Source of the DNA: Acetomicrobium hydrogeniformans ATCC BAA-1850 | GTDB lineage: Bacteria > Synergistota > Synergistia > Synergistales > Acetomicrobiaceae | Assembly (NCBI RefSeq): GCF_000160455.2 | Contig: NZ_ACJX03000001.1 | Coordinates: 1,002,001-1,066,000 of the forward strand | Length of the DNA: 64,000 nt | Reading direction: 5' to 3' | Shown here: piece after piece, positions 53,185 through 63,428 of the stretch | How the letters are laid out: every line of letters begins with the position of its first letter | Position numbering within the stretch: position 1 is the first letter of the stretch | Program-made: the position numbers and the translations under genes | The notes under the pieces: model-generated | The model's database searches: none | What the model was told of the DNA's origin: nothing | What the model saw: only the letters and a program-made list of their open reading frames with translations

Positions 53185-54891
53185 TTAAAGCTTTACTTTG
53201 CCTGACGTGCAAAAGGCGATAAGTTCATCCTTTTCCAGAGGAGGGCTGTATAGGTAACCCTGAACGTATCTTATGCCTAAGTTCCTTAATATTTCGAGCT
53301 GTTCCTTCCTTTCCACTCCCTCGGCTATTACTTCCATGCCCATAACTTCGCCGACCTTTGCTATTCCCCTCACGATAACCCTGTCCCTTTCGTCGGTTTC
53401 GACGTTATCGATGAAGGATTTGTCGATTTTTAATATATCTACCGGAAAATCTTTTAAATAGGAAAGGGAGGAATAGCCGGTGCCGAAGTCGTCAATGGCA
53501 ACCCCGATTCCCAAGGTTTTCAACCTTTTGAACAGCTCTTTTATCTTGTTCCTGTCCTCCATGAGCACGCTTTCCGTTATCTCCAACATTATCCTCTCGG
53601 GATTTACGTCAGCATCGGAAATTATCTTAAATACCCTTTCGAGGAAGGTCTCGTCGTGGCACTGCGAGGCCGATACGTTGATCGAAAGCTTTTCGAGCTC
53701 AATGCCTTGGTTTGTCCATTCTGACATCCTTTGGCAACATTCCTTTAAAACCCAAAATCCTATATCTGGCGCAATGCTTATTTCCTCCGCTACGGGCAAA
53801 AATAATGCGGGAGAAATGTCCTCACCGTTATGTCTCCACCTCAACAGGGCTTCGGCACCGAAGACCCTGCCCGTCGAAACATCTATCTGTGGTTGAAAGG
53901 CCATTCTAAATTCTTTTCTCTCGAGGGCGGATAAAAGGGCATTTTCGAGGCTAAGTCTACTTCTGTATTGTTTTTCAAAATAATTATCGTAAAATGCGAA
54001 ACTATTGCCTCCCCTGGATTTCGCCTTATTCAACGCGATTTCAGCTTTTCTCATTAGTTCAGATTCTTTCGTCCCGTCAACGGGCGCAATGACTATTCCC
54101 ATGCTCAATCGAACGTATATGGGGCCTTTATCGCTGGCGAAATAGTCCTGCATGACCTTGATAAGATCCCTACCTATTCGCCTGGCTTCAAGGGGGTCTT
54201 CTAAAGTTGCTATGAGGGCAAACTCGTCTTCTCCCAAGCGGTATAACGTGTCATTTCTATGCTTTTTGTTCGATGATATACGTTCCGAAACAAGCTGCAG
54301 AATGTGATCTCCGTAAAGATAGCCAAAGGTGCTGTTTATTAATTTGAAACGGTCTAAATCCATTAAAAAAATACCGACTTGTTTCGTCGAATTAAGGGCA
54401 TCGCCTACCTTCGATTTCAGGTCCTTCAAAAAATAATTCCTGTTATAAAGGCCCGTAAGAGGGTCCACGTAAAGGTAATTGTGAAGTTGCCGGTCTTTTG
54501 CCTTCACGTCGGTCAGATCGGTGAAAATGCTTACGAAATATCTGGTTATGTTACGATGATCCTTTAAGGCATATATGGAAAGCAATTCCGGGTAAACTTC
54601 ACCGGACTTGCGCCTGTTCCAAATTTCCTGTTCCCAGAAACCATCCGTCAAAATTGAGTCCCAGAGGTTTTTGTAGAATGAATGGTCGTGATAGTCAGAT
54701 TTTAAAATTCTAGGATTTTGTCCGATGGCCTCTTCGGCGGAATACCCGGTAATTGTCGTAAATGCCGGATTTACCCAAAGGATAGTCCCGCCCGTATCGG
54801 TGACGACGACCCCCTCCTTGATGTTATTAACAATCAACTCGAGCATGGGAAAGTGGAAATCGGAATTTATACTGTTCAGTTTATCGCTCAT
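53185..54891 (-). CDS. PAS-GGDEF-EAL protein (cyclic-di-GMP turnover)
   Basis: 568 residues, soluble. A PAS domain with PAC tail (about 12-130; GTILWVNPAFTTITGYSAEE), a GGDEF domain (about 140-300) whose signature is GEDEF (RLGEDEFALIA), and an EAL domain (about 315-560) with EALLRW, the loop DDFGTGYSSLSYL and KIDKSFI. The GEDEF variant can still be active. Both synthesis and hydrolysis of c-di-GMP are possible. The start overlaps the polX stop by 11 bp, so the two are co-transcribed, an odd functional pairing. Confidence 0.93.
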   Translation of the reverse strand: MSDKLNSINSDFHFPMLELIVNNIKEGVVVTDTGGTILWVNPAFTTITGYSAEEAIGQNPRILKSDYHDHSFYKNLWDSILTDGFWEQEIWNRRKSGEVYPELLSIYALKDHRNITRYFVSIFTDLTDVKAKDRQLHNYLYVDPLTGLYNRNYFLKDLKSKVGDALNSTKQVGIFLMDLDRFKLINSTFGYLYGDHILQLVSERISSNKKHRNDTLYRLGEDEFALIATLEDPLEARRIGRDLIKVMQDYFASDKGPIYVRLSMGIVIAPVDGTKESELMRKAEIALNKAKSRGGNSFAFYDNYFEKQYRSRLSLENALLSALERKEFRMAFQPQIDVSTGRVFGAEALLRWRHNGEDISPALFLPVAEEISIAPDIGFWVLKECCQRMSEWTNQGIELEKLSINVSASQCHDETFLERVFKIISDADVNPERIMLEITESVLMEDRNKIKELFKRLKTLGIGVAIDDFGTGYSSLSYLKDFPVDILKIDKSFIDNVETDERDRVIVRGIAKVGEVMGMEVIAEGVERKEQLEILRNLGIRYVQGYLYSPPLEKDELIAFCTSGKVKL

Positions 54892-56647
54892 GATGAACCC
54901 CGCTTCGTTTTTTAATCAGCCCCAAAAAGGCATCCAAGGATTGTGCATTTGCAACGTCTTCGACGGTTAGCCATGCCCGCCTTGCCTGGGCCACCCCGAA
55001 GAACATGTATTCCTGCTCGTATATATCGTGGGCATCAGTGCTTATCACAAATTTACAGCCCAGATTGAAAGCCTGCCTTATCCTTTTTTCCGACAGATCG
55101 AGCCTGCTTGGGTGGGCATTTATCTCAAGAAGAGTTCCCGTCGATGCGGCAGTCTGGAAAATCTCCTCCCAATCCGCCTCCGCTTCCTCCCTTGATCCGA
55201 AAAGCCTGCCCGTTGGGTGAGCCAGGATGTGAACGAGGGGATGAGAGATCGCCCTTATATATCGCTCGGTCAGTTGAGCTCTATCCTGTCTCAAATTTGA
55301 GTGGACGGCAGCTACTACCACATCGAAGCTCTTTAAAAGCTCATCGTCATAGTCTAAAGAACCGTCAGCTTTTACCTCTACCTCCGTTCCTTTAAGTATC
55401 ACTATTTTACCTGCGAGCATTTCGTTCAGCTCGTCTATTTCGCGCCACTGTTGCATAAGTCTGTCGGGAGTAAGCCCCTTAGCTACGCCCAAACCCTGAG
55501 AATGATCGGTTATCAGGATATAGCTTCGGCCAAGCTCGCAGGCTTTCTCTACCATCTCTTTTAAGGGCCTCTTTCCGTCGCTCCAATTGGAGTGTATTTG
55601 AAGGTCGCCCTTTATATCCTCTGTCTCTATCAATTTTGGGAGTTTCTTTTCCAGGGCAAGCTTGATTTCCGCGGTTCCCTCTCTCAGTTCAGGCGGTATC
55701 CATGACATCCCAAGCCTTCCGTATACGTCTTCCTCTTTTGGGCAAAGTATTTCTACGCCGCTTATTGTATCCGTCAACGCATATTCGCTCAAGCTCAAGT
55801 TCTTTTTCAAGGCCGCCTCTCTCAATAAGATATTGTGCTGCTGGCTTCCCGTAAAGTATTGCAGCGCCGTTCCCCATCTTGCGGGTTCAACTATGCGCAA
55901 ATCGGCCTGCAACCCTCCTTTTAGCCTCACGCTGGTCTTCGTCGGACCCGATAAGATGACCTCGTCCATGATGCCTAGATTTGTAAAAGTATTCGTAATT
56001 TTTTCCGATGCCTCGGCTTCGGCTGCGACGAGAATGTCCAAATCTCCCACGGTTTCTTTCATGCGTCTCAATGAGCCGGCGGGGCAGATGGCGATTATGC
56101 CCTCGCAGTTTTTCATGTGATCTAAAATGACCTGTAAATACTTCCACGCCTCGCCCAGGGGAAATCTCGAGCTTAGACGCTTTTCTTTAAAGGCCTTAAT
56201 GCCTTCGAGTATTTTTCGCTCGACCTTCGGTCCAAAACCCGGCAAATCCTTGAGTTTTCCCTCTCGTGCCGCTCTTTCAAGTTCCTCCGGCGTTTCGATG
56301 CCGAGCATTTCCCAAACCGCTTTTATTCTCTTTGGACCCATCTCCGGTATTTCATAGAGGGAAAGCAGCTTATCGGGGACTTCCTCCGTCAATTTTTCGT
56401 AAAATTCCAACTTCCCGCTTTCCAGAAGTTCGCAGATTTTCTGTTCTATGGCCTTTCCGACCCCGGGAATTTCCTTTAACTTTCCCTCTCTGTAGAGTGC
56501 ATATATGTCTCTACTTTCGTTTCTCAAACTTTCGGCAACGCGTCTATATGCATTAATTTTGAACCTATCCTCTCCCTTTATCTCCAAGAGGAGGGCTATA
56601 CGCTCAAAGATCTCCGCGACGGCATTTGAGTCGATATTCCCTTCCAT
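54881..56647 (-). CDS. polX: DNA polymerase X family protein with PHP domain
   Basis: 588 residues. N-terminal helix-hairpin-helix lyase-like domain (EIFERIALLLEIKGEDRFKI, then LYEIPEMGPKRIKAVWEML). The polymerase palm has AGSLRRMKETVGDLDILVA, where GS and D-x-D bind nucleotide and metal. The C-terminal PHP phosphoesterase domain starts at DLQIHSNWSDG and contains ITDHSQG and STDAHD, giving 3'-5' exonuclease and AP-endonuclease activities in bacterial PolX. It acts in base-excision repair. ATG at 56647 has AGGAGGT seven bases upstream; the open frame runs to 56728. Confidence 0.94.
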   Translation of the reverse strand: MEGNIDSNAVAEIFERIALLLEIKGEDRFKINAYRRVAESLRNESRDIYALYREGKLKEIPGVGKAIEQKICELLESGKLEFYEKLTEEVPDKLLSLYEIPEMGPKRIKAVWEMLGIETPEELERAAREGKLKDLPGFGPKVERKILEGIKAFKEKRLSSRFPLGEAWKYLQVILDHMKNCEGIIAICPAGSLRRMKETVGDLDILVAAEAEASEKITNTFTNLGIMDEVILSGPTKTSVRLKGGLQADLRIVEPARWGTALQYFTGSQQHNILLREAALKKNLSLSEYALTDTISGVEILCPKEEDVYGRLGMSWIPPELREGTAEIKLALEKKLPKLIETEDIKGDLQIHSNWSDGKRPLKEMVEKACELGRSYILITDHSQGLGVAKGLTPDRLMQQWREIDELNEMLAGKIVILKGTEVEVKADGSLDYDDELLKSFDVVVAAVHSNLRQDRAQLTERYIRAISHPLVHILAHPTGRLFGSREEAEADWEEIFQTAASTGTLLEINAHPSRLDLSEKRIRQAFNLGCKFVISTDAHDIYEQEYMFFGVAQARRAWLTVEDVANAQSLDAFLGLIKKRSGVHHER

Positions 56648-56783
56648 CCTATTTACCTCCTGTTTTAACAACATGTTTCGTTGTCCGATAGAAAAGTTAG
56701 TAATATTATAAATGCAAAAGATTTCCATGCATCGACTGCACCCGTAAGATTTATCAAATTATTAAATTAGAGGCCGAGCTTCG

Positions 56784-57686
56784 ATGAAAGATAAAAAAGG
56801 TACGTTGCCATTATTTATGCCATTTCTGGTCTTGGGAGTGGGAGTCATAGCCGTATCGACGGGAGCAACAATCATCCGTCTTGCGGAAGCGCCGGCTTTA
56901 GTAATATCCGCCTATCGCGTGGGGCTTGCCAGCCTTCTCCTCTTTCCCTTTACCTACCATTACGCCAAGGAAGAGATAAAATCGTTGACGTTAAAGGATC
57001 TAAAAGTTGCAGTTGCTTCAGGTGCTTTTTTAAGCCTGCATTTTGCTTTTTGGATATCTTCGCTCGATTATACTACAGTAGCAAGTAGCGTAGTGCTGGT
57101 CAATACAAACCCCATTTGGGTTGCCCTGCTTACGCCCTTCATGAGCAGTGACAGACTAAGAGGGATGTCCTTGCTGGGAGTGGCTTTCAGCGTGATAGGG
57201 AGCGCTGTGATAAGCGCAGGTGATTTTGCTCTCGGGGGGAAAGCCCTTTACGGGGACTTTCTTGCCATAGCCGGAAGTTGGTGCGCTGCCTTTTATCTTC
57301 TGTTCGGTCGCAGGCTGAGGCAAAAGCTGTCTCTGCTTTCATATATAACAATTTGTTATTCCACTGCAGCGGTGATCTTGTTCGCCCTAATCATATGCCT
57401 TGGCTATCCTCTCTTCGGTTATCCCAAAAGAACGTGGCTATGTTTCTGGGGATTAGCGCTCTTTCCTCAGATCATCGGACACAGCAGTTACAACTGGTCC
57501 CTCAAATATTTTTCAGCAGGTTTTGTGGCAATCGCCCTGTTGGGAGAGCCCGTGGTAAGCCCTATTTTGGCCTACTTTGCGTTGGGCGAGGCGATAATGC
57601 CCATTACGATATTCGGCGGATCGCTGGTATTGGCAGGAATTGTTCTGGCTGCTTTAGGAGAAAACAGAGGAAAGCAGGAGTCTTAG
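56784..57686 (+). CDS. EamA-type drug/metabolite transporter (DMT)
   Basis: 300 residues with ten helices in two EamA repeats (about 10-140, 155-290). The first ends with VVLVNTNPIWVALLTPFM and the second with LLGEPVVSPILAYFALGEAI, typical for the family. The substrate is unknown. It is divergent from polX and unrelated in sequence detail to the DMT protein at 14.5-15.4 kb apart from family features. Confidence 0.88.
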   Translation: MKDKKGTLPLFMPFLVLGVGVIAVSTGATIIRLAEAPALVISAYRVGLASLLLFPFTYHYAKEEIKSLTLKDLKVAVASGAFLSLHFAFWISSLDYTTVASSVVLVNTNPIWVALLTPFMSSDRLRGMSLLGVAFSVIGSAVISAGDFALGGKALYGDFLAIAGSWCAAFYLLFGRRLRQKLSLLSYITICYSTAAVILFALIICLGYPLFGYPKRTWLCFWGLALFPQIIGHSSYNWSLKYFSAGFVAIALLGEPVVSPILAYFALGEAIMPITIFGGSLVLAGIVLAALGENRGKQES

Positions 57687-57768
57687 TTCAAATACACTAA
57701 TATAGTGACAACATATCGGTTTTTAAGACGATCTCTTCACTTTTTAGTATCGAAGTGATATCATATAT

Positions 57769-57812
57769 GCAAATAAGGGGATTGTTATCGGGGGATTGGA
57801 GCAAATAAGGGG
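57769..57812 (+). repeat. 12-bp direct repeat before the nuoE-like gene
   Basis: GCAAATAAGGGG occurs at 57769-57780 and again at 57801-57812, 32 bp apart. The second copy includes the ribosome site of the nuoE-like gene. Three helical turns of spacing would suit a regulator binding twice. Confidence 0.5.
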
Positions 57813-57820
57813 GAATTTTA

Positions 57821-58312
57821 ATGCTAAGTGCTACGTCAAAGGAAGCGATAGAGGATTTGCTCTATCGTTATGAAAAAAATCCGCGTTTCTTGTTACAGCT
57901 GCTTCTCGATGTCCAAGAAAGATTTCGTTACGTGCCAACCGAAGCAATGCGTTCAATTGCCAGATATTTCGATATTCCGGAAAGCAGAGTCTTCGCTGTT
58001 GCCACTTTTTACAAGGTTTTGAGCCTGGTCCCCAAAGGTGAAAAGACAATAAAGGTCTGTCAGGGGACGGCTTGTCATCTGCGAGGCGGAAAACAGGTAT
58101 TAAGTGCTATTGGCGAAAAGTTGGGTATTGCCGCCGGGGAGACCACCGAGGACGGAATTTTTACCTTGGAAACGGTGAATTGCCTCGGATGTTGTGCCAT
58201 GGCTCCCGTTATGATGGTTGGCGATAAGGTTTACGGCAAGCTTACTGTGGATGACGTAAGCAGGATATTGGAGGCGGAAAAAGAAGATGCAATCCTTTCT
58301 AAGACCAGATGA
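57821..58312 (+). CDS. NuoE-like [2Fe-2S] subunit (HndA/HydC type)
   Basis: 163 residues. The helical N-terminus ([20 protein letters not shown]) and thioredoxin-like C-terminal domain hold four cluster cysteines in [11 protein letters not shown] and [10 protein letters not shown]. It passes electrons from the flavin subunit to a one-electron carrier. It starts a tightly packed operon with NuoF-like, NuoG-like, Fe-S and aldehyde oxidoreductase genes. AAGGGGG precedes the ATG. No hydrogenase H-cluster gene is in the operon, so a NADH:acceptor or AOR module is favoured over a hydrogenase. Confidence 0.92.
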   Translation: MLSATSKEAIEDLLYRYEKNPRFLLQLLLDVQERFRYVPTEAMRSIARYFDIPESRVFAVATFYKVLSLVPKGEKTIKVCQGTACHLRGGKQVLSAIGEKLGIAAGETTEDGIFTLETVNCLGCCAMAPVMMVGDKVYGKLTVDDVSRILEAEKEDAILSKTR

Positions 58313-60155
58313 CCTTCGCATTTATAGGCAAAACTTAAAAGAAGCCAGAGCAAAAGTTTGCGATACCCCAATGGTGCGGGTTTGCTGCGGGACAGGATGT
58401 GTATCAAACGGCAGTATGGAGGTCTTGAAAGCCTTCGAGGAGGCTTTGCAGAGAGTGGGCGAAGTCGAGGCTACGGCGAAATTTACAGGTTGCCACGGTT
58501 TTTGTGAGAGAGGACCTATAGTGATCGTTTCTCCCGGCGAGATATTTTATCAAAACGTAAAGCCGAAGGATGTTGATGAAATTGTGCAGAGGACGATTCT
58601 GGGGGGCGAAGTTGTAGAGCGCCTGCTTTACCGTGACCCGGTAACAAAGAAGACATTTAAAAAGGACCACGAAATTCCCTTTTACGCCAATCAGCACAGG
58701 CTGGTTCTCAGGAGGTCGGGGCATATAGATCCCACATCAATAGAAGATTATATAGCTACGGATGGCTACGAAGGATTGGCGCTGGCTTTAGAACTTGGCC
58801 CCGACGAGATTATAAGGCAAGTTACTGATTCCTACCTGCGAGGACGCGGAGGAGGAGGTTTCAGGACAGGGTACAAATGGAAGTCTTGTAGGGATGCGGA
58901 AGATTTCCCAAAATACGTGATAGCTAACGGTGATGAAGGCGACCCGGGTGCTTTCATGGATAGAAGCTTGATGGAAGGAGACCCCCACAGCGTCATTGAA
59001 GGGATGATAATCGGGGCTTATGCCGTTGGGGCACGGGAAGGTTATATTTACGTGAGAAATGAATATCCTCTTGCGGTTAGAAGGCTGGAGATAGCTATAG
59101 AGAAGGCGCGAGAATGGGGTTTGTTGGGCAAAAACATACTGGGTTCGGCTTTTGATTTTGACATACAGATATGCAAGGGCGGCGGAGCTTTCGTGTGCGG
59201 CGAATCATCGGCTCTGATGCGATCGATAGAAGGCTTTCCCGGCGTTCCCAGGGTCAAGTACATTCATGCTACCGAACAGGGCCTCTGGGATAAGCCAACG
59301 GTGCTCAATAACGTCGAAACTTGGGCTAACGTGCCCATCATTTTGATGAAGGGCGTCGAGTGGTACAAAACATTGGGTACGGATAGAAATCACGGCACAA
59401 AGATCTTCGCCTTGGTGGGCAAAGTTAAAAACACTGGGCTTGTAGAGGTTCCGATGGGAGTTACGCTACGTAAAATAATATACGACATAGGCGGCGGAAC
59501 TTTGAAGGATAAGGCTTTCAAGGCAGTTCAGACGGGAGGTCCTTCGGGAGGTTGCATACCCGCATCTTTACTTGATCTGCCTGTGGACTTCGATACCTTG
59601 GTCAAGTCAGGATCTATGATGGGTTCTGGTGGTATGATCGTAATGGACGAGAGGTCGTGCATGGTCGACGTCGCAAAGTATTTCATAGATTTTCTCGTCG
59701 AGGAGTCCTGTGGCAAATGCACTCCATGCCGCGAGGGGCTCAAGGTGTTGCAAAAGTTGCTGCGCGATTTGAGCGAAGGAAAGGGCAGTTTAAAGGATGT
59801 GGCGCTTTTGGAGGATATGGCTAAGGAATTGAGCAAGACTGCACTATGCGGATTGGGAAAGACGGCGGCTAATCCGGTGTTATCCACTTTAAAGTACTTT
59901 CATGAAGAATATGAGGAACATGTCGACGGTTATTGTCGTGCAGGGGTGTGTCAGGGGCTTTTCGTGGCAAACATAAACCAGGGCAGCTGCATCGGTTGCG
60001 GGCAGTGCGCCAAGGTGTGTCCTGCAAAGGCTATTTCGGGCGAAGTTCGCAAACCTCACGTTGTCGATGCGTTGAAATGCGTCGGTTGCGGACAGTGTAT
60101 GGACATCTGTCCTACCAACTCGATTACCTCCTCGAGGAGGGGTGAAATTGCATAA
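58287..60155 (+). CDS. NuoF-like NAD(P)H/FMN subunit with extra ferredoxin domain (HndC/HydB type)
   Basis: 622 residues. An N-terminal thioredoxin-like [2Fe-2S] domain (about 20-115; [11 protein letters not shown] and [10 protein letters not shown]) precedes the NADH- and FMN-binding core ([37 protein letters not shown]). The 4Fe-4S motif [12 protein letters not shown] follows. A C-terminal 2[4Fe-4S] ferredoxin domain ([34 protein letters not shown]) ends it. This is the architecture of bifurcating hydrogenase and Bam-type flavin subunits. It overlaps the nuoE-like gene by 26 bp and the next gene by 14 bp. It oxidises or reduces NAD(P)H. Confidence 0.95.
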   Translation: MQSFLRPDDLRIYRQNLKEARAKVCDTPMVRVCCGTGCVSNGSMEVLKAFEEALQRVGEVEATAKFTGCHGFCERGPIVIVSPGEIFYQNVKPKDVDEIVQRTILGGEVVERLLYRDPVTKKTFKKDHEIPFYANQHRLVLRRSGHIDPTSIEDYIATDGYEGLALALELGPDEIIRQVTDSYLRGRGGGGFRTGYKWKSCRDAEDFPKYVIANGDEGDPGAFMDRSLMEGDPHSVIEGMIIGAYAVGAREGYIYVRNEYPLAVRRLEIAIEKAREWGLLGKNILGSAFDFDIQICKGGGAFVCGESSALMRSIEGFPGVPRVKYIHATEQGLWDKPTVLNNVETWANVPIILMKGVEWYKTLGTDRNHGTKIFALVGKVKNTGLVEVPMGVTLRKIIYDIGGGTLKDKAFKAVQTGGPSGGCIPASLLDLPVDFDTLVKSGSMMGSGGMIVMDERSCMVDVAKYFIDFLVEESCGKCTPCREGLKVLQKLLRDLSEGKGSLKDVALLEDMAKELSKTALCGLGKTAANPVLSTLKYFHEEYEEHVDGYCRAGVCQGLFVANINQGSCIGCGQCAKVCPAKAISGEVRKPHVVDALKCVGCGQCMDICPTNSITSSRRGEIA

Positions 60156-60885
60156 TTTCGTGGACTTAAACATAGACGGGAAGGCTTTATCGGTTCCTTC
60201 GGGGACTACCATATTGGAGGCTGCAGGGATGGTGGGCATAGAGATCCCTACGCTTTGTTATCATCCTGCATTGCAGCCCGACGGCAATTGCAGGCTCTGC
60301 ATGGTCGAGATATTCAGACCGGGCAAAGGGGGCGAGCTTGCCATATCCTGCATGTATCCTATACGAGCCCCGATTGAGGTGCGAACGAAAAGCGATGAAG
60401 TGGTGAAGGCGCGTAGGTTCGTTATAGGGCTTTTGCTCTCTCGAGCGCCTGAATCGGAAAAGTTAAAGGCGTTAGCGGAAGAATACAGCGTAAAAGAGGA
60501 CCCTCGCTTCTTGTTTGATCCGGACAATTGCATAAGGTGCGACAGATGTGTAAGGGCCTGCGAAACGCTGGGACCCAGCGCCATAGGACCGGCGTGGAGG
60601 GGATTTAATAAAAAAATTGTTACGCCCTTTATGGAACCGCCAAAAAGTTGCATAGGGTGTGGGGGCTGTGCCGAGGTGTGCCCTACCGGCTACATAGAGT
60701 GCGTCGATGAGAGCGACAAAAGGACGATATGGGACCGCGAATTTGCTTTGATCCGATGTCCGGATTGCGGTGAGGTCTACACCACCGAAGAAGCATTGAG
60801 GTTTACGGGAATAGAGGATCCCGATGCCAAGCTCTGCCCAAGGTGCAGAAAGCGTGAATATGCGTCTAAGTTCAGGATCTTTTGA
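60142..60885 (+). CDS. NuoG N-terminal-like Fe-S subunit
   Basis: 247 residues. A plant-type [2Fe-2S] domain ([20 protein letters not shown]) is followed by a His/Cys-type segment and two 4Fe-4S motifs ([15 protein letters not shown] and [17 protein letters not shown]). A C-terminal Cys4 zinc-ribbon-like end ([20 protein letters not shown]) completes it. No molybdopterin or H-cluster domain is present, so it acts as an electron wire, like BamI or the N-terminus of HydA. The GTG start has GAGGAGG upstream. Confidence 0.9.
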   Translation: MKLHNFVDLNIDGKALSVPSGTTILEAAGMVGIEIPTLCYHPALQPDGNCRLCMVEIFRPGKGGELAISCMYPIRAPIEVRTKSDEVVKARRFVIGLLLSRAPESEKLKALAEEYSVKEDPRFLFDPDNCIRCDRCVRACETLGPSAIGPAWRGFNKKIVTPFMEPPKSCIGCGGCAEVCPTGYIECVDESDKRTIWDREFALIRCPDCGEVYTTEEALRFTGIEDPDAKLCPRCRKREYASKFRIF

Positions 60886-60913
60886 TATTCGGAATTTAAA
60901 TAGTAAATAGGTT

Positions 60914-60941
60914 TAGGCCTGTTTAAGGGGGAATAGGCCTA
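60914..60941 (+). repeat. Paired TAGGCCT motifs between electron-transfer genes
   Basis: TAGGCCT at 60914-60920 and TAGGCCTA at 60934-60941. Because AGGCCT is self-complementary, the two can pair as a hairpin with a 14-base loop. It sits in the 95-bp gap before the aorB-like gene and may be an mRNA processing or regulatory site. Confidence 0.3.
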
Positions 60942-60980
60942 TGCGAAAGCTAATCAAAAAATATAGAGGGGGGATTGGAA

Positions 60981-61457
60981 ATGGAGAAAGTGCTTCTCAT
61001 TTCTCCCGAGAAGTGTGTAGGCTGTGGCAGTTGTGAGCTGGCATGCTCCTTGGCCAAAGAAAGCGAATTCAGACCTTCTTTGGCACGCGTAACGGTCTAC
61101 AGGTTCGAGGCGGGAGCAAACGTACCCATGACCTGTCAGCAATGCGATGACGCTCCTTGCATCGGTGTGTGTAAGACAGGAGCCCTTTCCAGGGACGACA
61201 ACAACGTGGTTCAGGTGGATGCGTCCAAGTGTATAGGATGCAGAATGTGCGTGATGGCTTGTCCCTTTGGCAACATGTCCTACCATTGGGAAGAGAATAC
61301 TGCCATCAAATGCGATCAGTGCGATGGCAATCCCTACTGTGTGGAATTTTGTCCAACTAAGGCTTTGGACTATGTGCCGGCGGATGCTATAAGCCTCCAG
61401 AAGAAAAAAGAGTTTTCTGCCAAGTTTGCCAAGATAGTCCAGGAGGTGAGCGAGTGA
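60981..61457 (+). CDS. Polyferredoxin subunit of aldehyde oxidoreductase (AorB/HycB type)
   Basis: 158 residues with four [4Fe-4S] cysteine groups: [50 protein letters not shown] and [19 protein letters not shown]. This is the usual small electron-transfer subunit of AOR- and DMSO-reductase-type enzymes. ATG at 60981 is favoured by AGAGGGGGG upstream; a TTG at 60975 is in frame. Its TGA overlaps the AOR start, so the two are translated together. Confidence 0.93.
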   Translation: MEKVLLISPEKCVGCGSCELACSLAKESEFRPSLARVTVYRFEAGANVPMTCQQCDDAPCIGVCKTGALSRDDNNVVQVDASKCIGCRMCVMACPFGNMSYHWEENTAIKCDQCDGNPYCVEFCPTKALDYVPADAISLQKKKEFSAKFAKIVQEVSE

Positions 61458-63271
61458 TGTTTGGGTACATGGGCAAAGTCCTGCGCGTAAATTTGTCGAC
61501 CAAGAAGGTTACTACGGAACCTCTGAGGATGGATTGGGCCAAGGATTTCTTAGGAGCTAGAGGTTTGGGAAGCAGGTATTTTGTCGAGGAGGTCGATCCC
61601 AAGGTCGATCCGTTAAGCCCCGACAACAAACTCATATTCGCTGCCGGACCTGTTACCGGCACGCTTGCTACATCGGCGGGGAGATTTAACGTCGTAACAA
61701 AAGGGCCTTTGACGGGTACGATAGCTGCTTCGAACTCGGGAGGTTATTTTGGCCCCGAGTTGAAATATGCGGGCTACGACATGATAATTTTCGAAGGAAA
61801 ATCTGCAAATCCGGTGTATTTGTGGATCTATAACGATCACGTAGAGCTTAAAGATGCCTCTCACGTTTGGGGCAAGGATAGCTACGAGACCACAGATACT
61901 CTTTTATCCGAGACTGATCCCGAAGCTAAGGTGGCCTGCATCGGTCCTGCAGGAGAAAAGCTGGTGCTTTTTGCCTGCGTTATGAACGATAAGCACAGGG
62001 CGGCCGGCAGGACCGGGGTTGGAGCCGTCATGGGCTCTAAAAACTTGAAGGCTGTGGTGGTAAGAGGAACGGGTGGGATAAAGGTCGCGGATAAAGAGGG
62101 ATTTTTGGAGGCAGTTAGGAAGGCCCGCAAGAAGATAGCCGAACACCCAGTGACCGGCGGAGGGTTGCCGGCCTACGGCACGAACGTCTTGGTGAACGTG
62201 ATCAATGCCGCCGGTGCGCTTCCGACGAGGAACTTTAAAGAGGCGTGGTTTGAGGGAGCCGATAAAATTTCCGGCGAGACGATGACCGCAACCATCCTTC
62301 TGAAAAACAAGGCCTGCGCAAGCTGTGCGTCCGCTTGCGGAAGGGTTACTAAAGCTATGGGAGAAATAGGGGAGGGTCCTGAATACGAGGCAGTCTGGGC
62401 CTACGGAGCGCAGTGCGGCGTGGACGATCTGGAAGCCATCTCCAAGGCAAACTTCATCTGCAACAAGCTTGGCATGGATCCTATAACTATGGGAAGCACT
62501 ATAGGTTGTGCGATGGAGCTGGCGGAAAGAGGTTTGATAAAGGAGAAAGAAGCAGGTGTTTCACTGCATTGGGGAAACGCTGAGGCAATAGTGAAACTGA
62601 CGGAAGACACGGGCTATAAACGAGGCTTTGGAGAAGAATTGGCGCTAGGATCGTACAGGTTGGCCGAAAAGTACGGACACCCAGAACTTTCCATGTCGGC
62701 CAAAAAGCAGGAGATGCCCGCTTACGATCCGAGAGCTCTTCAGGGCATGGGTTTGGAGTATGCCACAAGCAACAGAGGAGGGTGTCACGTAAGGGGATAC
62801 TTAACTTCGCCCGAAGTCCTCGGCATACCCGAAAAACTAGATCCTACCGATACTGCATCCAAACCGCAGTGGGCCAAGGTCTTTCAGGATTTGACGGCTG
62901 CGGTCGATTCATTGGGCTTTTGCTTGTTTTTGACCTTTGCCTTGGATGCAGGCGATCTGGCCTCTGAGGTTGCACCTATCATCGGCAGAGAGGTAACCGC
63001 GGAAGATCTGCTCCTTGCCGGCGAAAGGATATGGAACTTGGAAAGACTTTTTAACTTGACGGCCGGCATATCTCCGAAGGAAGACACTCTGCCTCCGAGA
63101 TTGCTTAATGAGCCGATTCCGGCCGGTCCGTCCAAGGGAAGGGTGAACAAGCTTCACGAAATGCTTCCCAAATATTACGAACTCAGGGGATGGAGTAAGG
63201 AGGGAATACCTACAAAGGAAAAGCTAAAAAGCCTTGGGCTGCTTGACATTGCAGCAAAATATTCGTTGTAA
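61454..63271 (+). CDS. aor: Aldehyde:ferredoxin oxidoreductase family tungsten enzyme
   Basis: 605 residues, standard length. The N-terminal pterin-binding domain ([59 protein letters not shown]) is followed by the cluster motif C-x2-C-x3-C ([10 protein letters not shown], Cys288, 291 and 295). A pterin-contact region contains [16 protein letters not shown] and DSLGFCLF. AORs interconvert aldehydes and carboxylic acids at a W-bispterin site with ferredoxin. The linked NuoEF-type genes imply NAD(P)H as additional partner. Start GTG 61454 or ATG 61457, both served by AGGAGG. A strong terminator follows. Confidence 0.95.
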   Translation: MMFGYMGKVLRVNLSTKKVTTEPLRMDWAKDFLGARGLGSRYFVEEVDPKVDPLSPDNKLIFAAGPVTGTLATSAGRFNVVTKGPLTGTIAASNSGGYFGPELKYAGYDMIIFEGKSANPVYLWIYNDHVELKDASHVWGKDSYETTDTLLSETDPEAKVACIGPAGEKLVLFACVMNDKHRAAGRTGVGAVMGSKNLKAVVVRGTGGIKVADKEGFLEAVRKARKKIAEHPVTGGGLPAYGTNVLVNVINAAGALPTRNFKEAWFEGADKISGETMTATILLKNKACASCASACGRVTKAMGEIGEGPEYEAVWAYGAQCGVDDLEAISKANFICNKLGMDPITMGSTIGCAMELAERGLIKEKEAGVSLHWGNAEAIVKLTEDTGYKRGFGEELALGSYRLAEKYGHPELSMSAKKQEMPAYDPRALQGMGLEYATSNRGGCHVRGYLTSPEVLGIPEKLDPTDTASKPQWAKVFQDLTAAVDSLGFCLFLTFALDAGDLASEVAPIIGREVTAEDLLLAGERIWNLERLFNLTAGISPKEDTLPPRLLNEPIPAGPSKGRVNKLHEMLPKYYELRGWSKEGIPTKEKLKSLGLLDIAAKYSL

Positions 63272-63307
63272 TTTTAGCTTTACATACCACTTAAATCTGC
63301 TAAGAAA

Positions 63308-63344
63308 AAACTCAGGGAAGGAAGTCCCTTCCCTGAGTTTTTTT
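63308..63344 (+). terminator. Rho-independent terminator of the AOR operon
   Basis: AAACTCAGGGAAGG (63308-63321) pairs with CCTTCCCTGAGTTT (63327-63340), loop of five bases, T run after it. The A run before it would also let it work on the other strand. Confidence 0.95.
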
Positions 63345-63428
63345 GGATAACATGCGATAGTATGTTTGACATGGACAAGGGAAATATTTGCCATAAATTA
63401 TGCAGCCGAAATCAGATGGAGAGAAAAG

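Noticed and set aside
63345-63428. Cobalamin riboswitch before cbiB
   Set aside because: The gap is only about 85 bp and none of the conserved B12-box sequence was seen.
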